DNA from: Salinadaptatus halalkaliphilus
Lineage (GTDB): Archaea; Halobacteriota; Halobacteria; Halobacteriales; Natrialbaceae
NCBI RefSeq assembly: GCF_006543045.1
Contig: NZ_RBZW01000066.1
Span: forward strand, 28,918-92,917
Reading direction: 5' to 3'
DNA: 64,000 nucleotides
Below, piece by piece: positions 45,727-53,182 of the stretch (positions are counted from its first letter, which is position 1; the number at the start of each line of letters is the position of its first letter). The notes under the pieces are model-generated. The model worked only from the letters and a program-made list of their open reading frames with translations, searched no databases and was not told where the DNA came from. The position numbers and the translations under genes are program-made.

Positions 45727-46131
45727 ATGGTATCCGAAGACACACGAACGGAACTCGAGGAGATGCTCGGCCAGGTCCCAAGCTGGATCGAACCGATACC
45801 GGACGAAGCTGCCGATCACGCCTGGGGGATGGTTCGTGACCTGCAGTTCGGTGAAACGACACTAAGCCAGCGAGAGAAGGCACTCGTCGGCCTGGGCGCT
45901 GCGACGGCAATCCAGTGTCCGTACTGTACGCACTTCCACACGGCGGAAGCCGAGATGGAAGGCGTTTCCGAGACGGGCCTATCCGAGGCGATCGGGATAG
46001 CAAGCGATGTCCAGTACTTCTCGTCGGTCCTCCACGGCGCGCAAGTCGAATACGACGAGTTCGTCGAAGAGACCGCCGATATCGTCGAGCACGTCGAGAA
46101 CCAGCAGGCTGCGGCGCCGAGCGACGACTGA
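45727..46131 (+). CDS. AhpD-like carboxymuconolactone decarboxylase-family protein
   Basis: A 134-residue protein with the CMD/AhpD helical core. The redox pair CPYC is in the motif QCPYCTHFHTAEAE, with a His three residues on, as in peroxidase-like AhpD proteins that reduce peroxides through a dithiol relay. The ATG at 45727 is used; a GTG at 45718 is possible. A TATA-like TTACATTTACT lies about 95 bases upstream. Its TGA is the first three bases of a full 86-bp palindrome. Confidence 0.82.
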   Translation: MVSEDTRTELEEMLGQVPSWIEPIPDEAADHAWGMVRDLQFGETTLSQREKALVGLGAATAIQCPYCTHFHTAEAEMEGVSETGLSEAIGIASDVQYFSSVLHGAQVEYDEFVEETADIVEHVENQQAAAPSDD

Positions 46132-46214
46132 TACGGATTACTGTAGCGATTTACCGGCGCACCCGCCGCCCGGATCGCGGGTGAGCCGATAATGACTTAC
46201 AGTAAACCGTATGA
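46129..46214. repeat. palindromic repeat family A, full 86-bp copy
   Basis: Starts TGATACGGATTACTGTAGCG and ends TACAGTAAACCGTATGA. The first TGA is the stop of the AhpD-like gene. Unlike several other copies it separates genes on the same strand. Confidence 0.8.
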
Positions 46215-46317
46215 GACGGACTGCTGTCGCGACCATTCATATTTCGAATGATTTTCGGCTCATCGACGCTCGAGCGTGCCGTGGGTCGTACTCACACGCC
46301 TTCGACCGTTTGAACAC

Positions 46318-46496
46318 GCTTTTAAGGGGGGCAACGCTACTGCGTAGTACACCCTACGCGGGGTTGATGATGCTCCTAGCCTTACAGGACTTCCGCCGGA
46401 ATCGGTTCGGCACGGGGTGGCCATACGGTACGTCCATCGTACAGCGCCCCGGACGGCAGGGGAGCGCGAGCCCACGTGTAGGAGAGGTGAACAACC
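46318..46496 (+). promoter_or_regulatory. promoter and structured leader of the rpl7ae operon
   Basis: The TATA box CTTTTAAGGGG (46319-46329) lies about 170 bases before the ATG, so the mRNA has a long leader of roughly 145 bases. The leader can fold: GCGTAG/CTACGC hairpin (46342-46359), then a GGGG...GTACG/CGTAC...CCCC stem (46414-46450). A Shine-Dalgarno AGGTGA lies six bases before the ATG. A long structured leader on the mRNA of an RNA-binding ribosomal protein suggests autoregulation by L7Ae, as known in other archaea. I could not place a complete kink-turn. Confidence 0.5.
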
Positions 46497-46859
46497 ATGT
46501 CAGTCTACGTTACAACCGACATCCCAGCCGACCTCGCAGACGACGCCCTCGAGGCGCTCGAGGTCGCACGAGACACGGGCCGAGTAAAGAAAGGAACCAA
46601 CGAAACGACGAAAGCGATCGAGCGCGGCAACGCTGATCTCGTCTACGTCGCCGAAGACGTCTCGCCGGAAGAGATCGTCATGCACATTCCGGATCTGGCC
46701 GACGAGAAGGGCATTCCGGTCGTCTTCATCGAGACCCAGGACGACGTCGGTCACGCCGCCGGCCTCGAGGTCGGAAGCGCCGCCGCCGCGATCGTCGACA
46801 CCGGCGAAGCCGACGGAGACGTCGAAGACATCGCCGACAAGGTCGAGGACCTCGACTGA
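46497..46859 (+). CDS. rpl7ae: 50S ribosomal protein L7Ae
   Basis: A 120-residue L7Ae, which binds kink-turns in rRNA, in box C/D and H/ACA guide RNAs and in RNase P. The signature is [31 protein letters not shown] (about 32-62). First gene of the L7Ae-S28e-L24e-Ndk operon. Confidence 0.95.
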   Translation: MSVYVTTDIPADLADDALEALEVARDTGRVKKGTNETTKAIERGNADLVYVAEDVSPEEIVMHIPDLADEKGIPVVFIETQDDVGHAAGLEVGSAAAAIVDTGEADGDVEDIADKVEDLD

Positions 46860-46870
46860 GGTGACCGAAC

Positions 46871-47095
46871 ATGAGTGCTGAAGAGGAAGAAAGCGGCTCT
46901 ACGCCCGCCGAGGTCATCGAGATCGTCGGCAAGACCGGCATGCACGGCGAAGCCATGCAGGTCAAATGCCGGATCAAGGAGGGCGAGAACCAGGGACGCA
47001 TCATCACCCGAAACTGCCTCGGGCCGGTCCGCGAGGGCGACGTACTTCAACTTCGCGAGACTGCCCGCGAGGCCGACTCCATCGGAGGACAATAA
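46871..47095 (+). CDS. rps28e: 30S ribosomal protein S28e
   Basis: A 74-residue S28e: [40 protein letters not shown] and the C-terminal [10 protein letters not shown] are diagnostic. A Shine-Dalgarno GAGGTGA lies between it and the rpl7ae stop. Confidence 0.94.
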   Translation: MSAEEEESGSTPAEVIEIVGKTGMHGEAMQVKCRIKEGENQGRIITRNCLGPVREGDVLQLRETAREADSIGGQ

Positions 47096-47098
47096 CCC

Positions 47099-47452
47099 AT
47101 GGTCGAGAAACGTACCTGCGACTATACGGGCGAAGAGATCGAGCCCGGCACGGGCATCATGTACGTCAAAAACGACGGCAGCGTGCTCCACTTCGTCGAC
47201 TCGAAAGCAGAGAAAAACTACAAGCTCGGACGCGAACCGCGCGACCTCGAGTGGACCGAGGAAGGGCGTGCCGGCAAGGGCCCCGCCCAGACCCAGACGG
47301 CTGACGACGAGACGGCCGACGAGGACGAAGAGCTCGAGGCCGAAACGGAGGCCGACGAGGACGAAGATGTCTCGGCCGGTGACGAGGCGGTCGACGAGAC
47401 CGAATCCGACGCCGAGGACGAGACTGAAGACGAAGCGGAGGCCGAGCAATGA
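47099..47452 (+). CDS. rpl24e: 50S ribosomal protein L24e, zinc site degenerate, acidic tail
   Basis: A 117-residue L24e. The first 55 residues follow the family ([41 protein letters not shown]), but three of the four zinc-binding cysteines of the usual CxxC...CxxxC pattern are missing: only Cys7 remains, with Thr in the second position and Val and Ala in FVDSKAEK. The protein probably folds without zinc. After residue 60 comes a 55-residue Glu/Asp/Ala tail, far longer than in non-halophiles. The stop overlaps ndk by 4 bases. Confidence 0.9.
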   Translation: MVEKRTCDYTGEEIEPGTGIMYVKNDGSVLHFVDSKAEKNYKLGREPRDLEWTEEGRAGKGPAQTQTADDETADEDEELEAETEADEDEDVSAGDEAVDETESDAEDETEDEAEAEQ

Positions 47453-47913
47453 GCGACCACGAGCGCACGTTCGTCATGGTCAAGCCCGACGCCTTCGCGC
47501 GTGGGCTCGTCGGCGAGGTCGTCTCCCGACTCGAGGACCGCGGACTCAAACTGGTCGGCATCAAAGTCGAAAACATGCCTCGCGAACGCGCCGAGGAACA
47601 CTACGGTGAACACGAGGACAAGCCGTTCTACGATGATCTCGTGGACTTTATCACCTCGGGACCGGTCGTCCCGATGGTCTGGGAGGGTCAGGACGCGACC
47701 CGTCAGGTCCGCCAGATGATCGGTGAGACCGATCCGCTCGAGGCCCAGCCCGGCACGATTCGGGGCGATTACGCACTCGATCTCGGTCGAAACGTCGTCC
47801 ACGCGGCCGACCACGAGGACGAGGGCGCGAACGAACGCGAGATCGCGATCCACTTCGACGACGACGAACTGATCGACTACGATCAACACGACGCCGAGTG
47901 GCTCTACGAGTAA
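47449..47913 (+). CDS. ndk: nucleoside diphosphate kinase
   Basis: A 154-residue Ndk, which balances NTP pools by phosphate transfer from ATP. The N-terminal [18 protein letters not shown] and the region holding the phosphorylated His118 ([20 protein letters not shown]) are clear. The residues after the His are AAD instead of the common GSD. The coupling with ribosomal genes is conserved in archaea. Confidence 0.94.
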   Translation: MSDHERTFVMVKPDAFARGLVGEVVSRLEDRGLKLVGIKVENMPRERAEEHYGEHEDKPFYDDLVDFITSGPVVPMVWEGQDATRQVRQMIGETDPLEAQPGTIRGDYALDLGRNVVHAADHEDEGANEREIAIHFDDDELIDYDQHDAEWLYE

Positions 47914-48114
47914 CGACCGCGACTCGTTTTCACGGTTCGTAGCGCGTGGTGCAGGGTTCGTCGCTTTGTATTCGGCATCCCCACATAATACTTAGCATGT
48001 GTTACATAGGATTAAATACAGGTATCACTCCCGGTAGACGTAACATCTAATGTATCGGCTGTAGTAGAGGCTGTTGGTGGTTTCGAATGGTAACTTACGG
48101 TAGGTGGTCCGTGG

Positions 48115-48492
48115 ATGCGTGAAACCGAACGGGAGTCGACAGCCCTCACAGCAGAGGCGACGCCATCGCTCGACCTCGTTTTTAATCTCCTGTCGAACCG
48201 TCGTCGTCGCTACACGCTCTATTTTCTCTACGACCGTCCCGACGGGGTTGCTACCCTCGAGGAGTTGACAGACCACGTCGTCGGATTGGAAACGCAGATC
48301 GGCGAGACCGGAGGAGCGTCGACTGATGAACAGATCGAGGAAGTACGCGTCGAACTCCAACACGTTCACCTCCCAAAACTTGAGGATGCTGGCGTTCTCG
48401 AGACGGACCAACGCAGCGAAACCGTTCGATACTGGACCCAGCCGTCGCTCGAAGAGTGGCTCGAGCACGCCTACCACAAGGAGCTGGCCTGA
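48115..48492 (+). CDS. winged-helix DNA-binding protein (DUF7344 type)
   Basis: A 125-residue protein with the haloarchaeal winged-helix pattern: a start of LDLVFNLLSNRRRRYTLYFLY (about 19-39), a recognition helix region (ATLEELTDHVVGLE) and HVHLPKLEDAGVLETD. The partner genes it controls are not evident; it sits between ndk and sod on the same strand, with its own AT-rich upstream region (47980-48060). Confidence 0.72.
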   Translation: MRETERESTALTAEATPSLDLVFNLLSNRRRRYTLYFLYDRPDGVATLEELTDHVVGLETQIGETGGASTDEQIEEVRVELQHVHLPKLEDAGVLETDQRSETVRYWTQPSLEEWLEHAYHKELA

Positions 48493-48529
48493 TCGGCGAA
48501 ATCCGCGGAACGGCGGCTTCGGTGGCGAA

Positions 48530-48609
48530 ATACTGTCGGACAGAACGAGTGTGAGAATTTGCTGTCCTCGTGGGGCGAATGCGTTTGAGCGGCTGCTATC
48601 CGACAGTAT
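48530..48609. repeat. palindromic repeat family B, copy 2
   Basis: Ends ATACTGTCGGACAGAA and GCTATCCGACAGTAT, matching copy 1 at 17018-17126, but with a different shorter middle (about 50 bases) that is no longer a strong dyad. It lies 37 bases after the winged-helix gene and upstream of sod. Confidence 0.65.
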
Positions 48610-48765
48610 CAGTGCATCGTATGAAAGCTTTAACACGCCGTCCGTCGTTGCTACCCACGTCGTCTACAGTCGCACAGACTGTGGGACGTATTATGGGGAA
48701 TGGTATCGTTCCACTCCTCAACACTTAACAGGGAAGATACCGATACTACCTATCAGGTGTTATCC

Positions 48766-49368
48766 ATGACTGACCACGAACTTCCACCACTTCCGTACGA
48801 TTACGACGCGCTCGAGCCATCGATCTCCGAACAGGTCGTCACCTGGCATCACGACACACACCACCAGGGCTACGTCAACGGCCTCAACAGTGCCGAGGAA
48901 ACCCTCGAGGAGAACCGCGAGTCGGACGACTACGGCTCGACGCCCGGTGCGCTCTCGAATGTCACCCACAACGGCTGTGGACACTATCTCCACACGCTGT
49001 TCTGGGAGAACATGTCGCCGGACGGCGGCGGCGAACCCGAGGGCGACCTCGCGGACCGAATCGAGGAGGACTTTGGCTCCTACGACGCCTGGAAAGGCGA
49101 GTTCGAGGCCGCTGCCGGCGCTGCTGGTGGCTGGGCACTGCTGGTATACGACCCCGTCGCGAAGCAGCTGCGTAACCTCGCAGTCGATAAACACGACCAG
49201 GGCGCGCTCTGGGGTGCCCACCCCATCCTCGCGCTGGACGTCTGGGAACACTCCTACTACTACGACTACGGTCCGGACCGTGGCAGCTTCATCGATGGCT
49301 TCTTCGACGTCGTCAACTGGGACTCCGCCGCAGAGGAGTACCAGACGTGCCTCGACCACTTCGAGTAA
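48766..49368 (+). CDS. sod: superoxide dismutase (Mn/Fe type)
   Basis: A 200-residue SOD dismuting superoxide to H2O2 and O2. Metal ligands lie in TWHHDTHHQGYV, in HNGCGHYLHTLFW and in LDVWEHSYYYDYG. Halophile homologues use manganese; the sequence alone does not decide. The ATG at 48766 fits the family; the in-frame ATG at 48700 adds 22 unrelated residues. An AT-rich box (ACACTTAACA, 48720s) lies 40 bases upstream. Confidence 0.93.
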   Translation: MTDHELPPLPYDYDALEPSISEQVVTWHHDTHHQGYVNGLNSAEETLEENRESDDYGSTPGALSNVTHNGCGHYLHTLFWENMSPDGGGEPEGDLADRIEEDFGSYDAWKGEFEAAAGAAGGWALLVYDPVAKQLRNLAVDKHDQGALWGAHPILALDVWEHSYYYDYGPDRGSFIDGFFDVVNWDSAAEEYQTCLDHFE

Positions 49369-49519
49369 GTCGGCCAGTCGAACGAGCGACGAGCGAGTCG
49401 ATCCCGCGTTTTTTGAACCACCACAGTACGGCGGATCGCTCTCTACTGCGTCGAAACACTTTCTCTCTCGTCGTGGTTCGGTTGACACTCACAACCACCG
49501 TTTATGAACACCGAGACCG

Positions 49520-52500
49520 ATGGAGCGGTATATGGCCGTCGAGGACGGGACCACCGGGCACACGAGGACCGATCGAGGAGATGACCAGCCACTGGCGACG
49601 GCGCTGCGGGCGGCCTGCCGTGGCGACGTGCGCTTCGACGAATATACACGCGTTCTCTACGCAACCGACGGGAGTATCTACGGCGCTCAGCCGGCCGGCG
49701 TCGTCTTTCCGCGCGATACCGACGATGTCCGCGCCGCGGTTCGGACGGCAGCCGACCACGGCGCCCCCGTCATTCCGCGGGGCGCCGGCTCCTCGCTCGC
49801 TGGGCAGGCCGTCGGTCCCGGCTGTGTCGTCCTCGATCTGTCGCGTCACATGGACGAGATCCGGGCGATCGATTCCGACGCCCGGACCGCCGTCGTTCAA
49901 CCGGGCGTCGTTCAAGACGATCTCGACGCCGCCCTCGAGCCCCACGGGCTGAAGTTCGCCCCGGATCCAGCCTCGTCGAATCGAGCGACGATCGGCGGCG
50001 GGATCGGCAACAACTCGACGGGCGCTCACTCGGTACGATACGGCATCACGGACGCCTACGTCGATCGCTGTAAAGCGGTGTTGGCCGACGGTTCGATCAT
50101 CGAGACCCGCGACGTGGTTCTCGACAGCCCGGAGTGGGACGAGATCGTCTCCAAAGACGACCGCGAGGCCGAGATCTACCGGACGGTTCGGGCGGTCGTC
50201 GAGGACAACGCCGACGAGATCACCGACCGATATCCGGACCTCGAGCGAAGCGTCAGCGGCTACAATCTGCAGAAGGTCATTCGGCCCGCGGATAGCGACG
50301 GCCCGGCGACCCAGTCGGGCGACTCGACGAACGATACGGCGGCGGACGGCGAGCGGATCATCAACCTCTCGAAACTCCTGGTCGGGGCCGAGGGAACGCT
50401 CGGCGTGGTCGTCGAGGCGACGCTCTCGCTCGTGACGCGCCCCGGGGAAACTGCACTTCTGGTCTGTTGTTACGACGACCTTCTCGCGGCGCTTTCGGCC
50501 GTCCCCGAGGCGCTTTCCCTCGAGGCCAGTGCGGTCGAACTGATGGACGAGGAGGTGTTCCGGCTCGCGGCGGCGTCCGCCGAGTACGCCGAGTACGCAG
50601 CGCCGATCCCCGACGGGGCTGCAGCCGCGCTTATGCTCGAGTTCGATTCGGAGGTGTGCGACGACCTGATGGGCGCGGTTGAGACGGCACGCGACCGACT
50701 CCTCGAGGCCGACGCCGCGTTCGAATCGATCCATGCATACGAGCAGCCGGAACAGGATCGACTCTGGAAGCTCCGCAAGGCCGCGATTCCGCTGTTGATG
50801 AGCATGGAGGGCGATCCCAAACCCTACCCTTTCGTCGAGGACGCCTCGGTGCCACCCGACGAACTGGCCGAGTACGTGGCCGGATTTCAGGACATCCTCG
50901 CGGACCACGACACTACGGCGGCGTACTTCGCCCACGCCGGTGCCGGCACCTTGCACATCCGGCCCGTCCTCGATCTCAAAGACGGCGAGGATATCGAGAC
51001 GATGCGCTCGATCGCGAGCGACGTCACCGACCTCGCGCTCTCTCATGGCGGCTCGTTTTCGGGCGAACACGGTGACGGACTCGCCCGCACGGCGTTCAAT
51101 CCGAAACTGTACGGCCCCGAGCTCTGGCAGGCGTTCAAGGACGTCAAGTCGGCGTTCGATCCGGATTGGCGCATGAACCCGGGCAAGGTCGTCTACCGCG
51201 AGGAAAACGGCGAGCGGACCGATATCCGCGATCATCTTCGGTACGGTGCCGAGTACGCCTCGCTCGAGCCCACCACGACGCTGTCGTTCGAGGCGGACGG
51301 CGGCTTCTCGCACCTCGTAGAGCTGTGTAACGGCTGTGGCACCTGTCGCCAAACCGACGGCGACGTGATGTGTCCGACCTACCGGGCGACCGACGAGGAG
51401 ATCGCGACCACTCGCGGGCGGGCGAACCTGCTCCGGGCGGCGATCAGCGGCGAGATCGATCCCGAGGAGCTATACAGCGATCGGTTCCAGTCCGAGGTGC
51501 TCGATCTCTGTGTCGGCTGCAAGGGCTGTCAGAGCGACTGTCCCACGGGCGTCGACCTGGCGAAGCTCAAAGCCGAGGTCAAACACCAGTACCACGACCG
51601 CGAGGGCGTTTCGCTGCGCGAACGGCTGTTCGCCGACGTCGATCGTCTCGCCGCGGTGGGGAGTACGGTGGCACCGATCGCGAATCGCCTTCCCGATGTC
51701 CCGGGGGCTCGCACAGTTCTTGCACACACCGTCGGGATCGCAGCCGATCGGACGCTGCCGACCTTCCAGCGCGAATCGCTCGTCGAGTGGTTCGATCGCC
51801 GTGGCTCGAGTGTCGATCCCGACGACGCCACCGCCGGCGTCGTACTCTTTCCGGATACCTACACGAACTACGCGAACCCCGACCCCGGGAAGGCCGCCGT
51901 AGCCGTGCTCGAGGCGGCGGGCGTCCACGTCGCGGTTCCGGATCTCGGGCCGACGGGGCGGGCGGCCTACTCGCAAGGATTACTGACCGACGCTCGAGAC
52001 CGCGCTGAACGGTTGCTCTCGGAGCTCGAGCCGGCCCTCGAGCGGGGCTGGTCGGTGGTGTTCGTCGAGCCCTCGGACGCCTCGATGGTCGTCGACGAGT
52101 ATCGCTCGCTGCTGGCTGACGAGGTCGGATCCGAACGCGTCGACCGACTGGCGGAAAACGCCTTCGGCGTCTGTGAGTACCTCGATCGACACCGACTCGA
52201 CGACGACCTCGCGTTCGGCGTCGACGGCGACGATCGGTTGGTCTATCACGGACACTGCCACCAGACCGCCCGGGGCGCCGACCATCACGCGGTCGGACTT
52301 CTCCGACGTGCTGGATACGCGACCGAAACTGTCGACTCGACGTGCTGTGGGATGGCCGGCAGTTTCGGCTACGAACGCGAACACTACGACCTCTCGAGAG
52401 CGATGGGCTCGATCCTTCGGGAGCAACTCGAGGAGAGCCGGACCGAAGCGAGATCAGCCTCGGTATCGAACGGGTCGGTCGACGACGAGTCACAGCGCCA

Positions 52501-52648
52501 CGGGACCAGTGGGTCGAAGGCAGGTCACTCGAGCGACGCGACGGTCGTCGCACCGGGCGTCTCCTGTCGGACGCAGATCGGTGATTTCGACGTCTTCGAC
52601 CGGCCACACCATCCCGTCACGATGCTCGCTACAGCACTCGAGACGTGA
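49520..52648 (+). CDS. fused FAD-linked oxidase/Fe-S oxidoreductase (D-lactate/glycolate dehydrogenase type)
   Basis: A 1042-residue fusion. A FAD-binding PCMH domain (about 45-190, PVIPRGAGSSLAGQAVGPG) is followed by the FAD-oxidase C domain (about 285-560, with GEHGDGLARTAF). Then come two 4Fe-4S motifs (CNGCGTCRQ at about 603, CVGCKGCQSDCPTGVD at about 661) and a CCG domain (CHQTARGAD and STCCGMAGSFGYE, about 911-952). It joins what are GlcD and GlcF in bacteria, or resembles Dld2-type D-lactate dehydrogenase. Electrons would go from a 2-hydroxy acid to the quinone pool. An additional Ser/Arg tail ends the protein. Confidence 0.88.
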   Translation: MERYMAVEDGTTGHTRTDRGDDQPLATALRAACRGDVRFDEYTRVLYATDGSIYGAQPAGVVFPRDTDDVRAAVRTAADHGAPVIPRGAGSSLAGQAVGPGCVVLDLSRHMDEIRAIDSDARTAVVQPGVVQDDLDAALEPHGLKFAPDPASSNRATIGGGIGNNSTGAHSVRYGITDAYVDRCKAVLADGSIIETRDVVLDSPEWDEIVSKDDREAEIYRTVRAVVEDNADEITDRYPDLERSVSGYNLQKVIRPADSDGPATQSGDSTNDTAADGERIINLSKLLVGAEGTLGVVVEATLSLVTRPGETALLVCCYDDLLAALSAVPEALSLEASAVELMDEEVFRLAAASAEYAEYAAPIPDGAAAALMLEFDSEVCDDLMGAVETARDRLLEADAAFESIHAYEQPEQDRLWKLRKAAIPLLMSMEGDPKPYPFVEDASVPPDELAEYVAGFQDILADHDTTAAYFAHAGAGTLHIRPVLDLKDGEDIETMRSIASDVTDLALSHGGSFSGEHGDGLARTAFNPKLYGPELWQAFKDVKSAFDPDWRMNPGKVVYREENGERTDIRDHLRYGAEYASLEPTTTLSFEADGGFSHLVELCNGCGTCRQTDGDVMCPTYRATDEEIATTRGRANLLRAAISGEIDPEELYSDRFQSEVLDLCVGCKGCQSDCPTGVDLAKLKAEVKHQYHDREGVSLRERLFADVDRLAAVGSTVAPIANRLPDVPGARTVLAHTVGIAADRTLPTFQRESLVEWFDRRGSSVDPDDATAGVVLFPDTYTNYANPDPGKAAVAVLEAAGVHVAVPDLGPTGRAAYSQGLLTDARDRAERLLSELEPALERGWSVVFVEPSDASMVVDEYRSLLADEVGSERVDRLAENAFGVCEYLDRHRLDDDLAFGVDGDDRLVYHGHCHQTARGADHHAVGLLRRAGYATETVDSTCCGMAGSFGYEREHYDLSRAMGSILREQLEESRTEARSASVSNGSVDDESQRHGTSGSKAGHSSDATVVAPGVSCRTQIGDFDVFDRPHHPVTMLATALET

Positions 52649-52669
52649 AGGGGTGCTCGAGCACGCCGT

Positions 52670-52707
52670 CGCTCGATACGCGTTCGATTGCTCGATATGC
52701 GTTCGAT
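52670..52707 (+). repeat. 19-bp tandem direct duplication
   Basis: GCTCGATACGCGTTCGATT is directly followed by GCTCGATATGCGTTCGATT (one mismatch), 22 bases after the stop of the FAD/Fe-S gene. It marks a local slippage duplication next to a decaying gene. Confidence 0.7.
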
Positions 52708-52757
52708 TCGGAGTCGGTCCGGAACTGTCGGCGTTCCGGTCTCGACGGGGGAGCAGG

Positions 52758-53159
52758 TCACTCGCGTTCGACGCCCGAAAACTCGAATCGGGCGCCGCCC
52801 GTCGAACTCGCCGTAGAGTATCCAGTCGTCGCCCTCTTCCTCGAGACCAACGGCAACGGTACACGAGCTATCGGCCTCGTCGGTCCGGGAATCACGCTCA
52901 CCGCTTGTCGAGCGATGCTCGGCACTGTCGTCGGCTTGTGACTGACTGCTCGTCGATCTTCCAGACAGTTCCGAAACAGATTCTCCAGGAGACGCCGAGT
53001 GCGTCCGGGATCGGCACGGATCGTCGCGTCCGAGCGGATTTCGAGTGTGGCCGTGCCCGTCCGATATTGCCACAGGACGGCACCGAGGACAATCGACGAC
53101 CCAACCGAGATAGCGTAGACGAGTTGCAGCGTCGACTGTGATGGCACCACCCACGACAC
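52758..53159 (-). pseudogene. histidine kinase relic
   Basis: Fragments of a membrane histidine kinase in order. A GTG-started N-terminal membrane helix (LVYAISVGSSIVLGAVLW) is fused to the stretch before the N-box (DATIRADPGRTRRLLENLFRN), which matches ADPSRLTRLLENVFRN in the intact neighbour kinase. The frame then shifts. In the next frame the N-box region goes on (SQADDSAEHRSTSGERDSR, then TVAVGLEEEGDDWILY), and the first frame returns for GGARFEFSGVE, the kinase C-terminus. PAS, H-box and most G-box residues are gone. It is therefore dead, with two frameshifts and at least two deletions. Confidence 0.8.
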
Positions 53160-53182
53160 TGAACCAGCAGCGAGGTAAAAGT

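Noticed and set aside
46360..46380. Complete kink-turn or box C/D RNA in the rpl7ae leader
   Set aside because: A C-box-like GATGATG is present, but no CTGA partner with suitable stems was found.
46211..46636. A 141-codon frame over the rpl7ae leader
   Set aside because: It enters rpl7ae in the wrong frame and covers the TATA box and structured leader.
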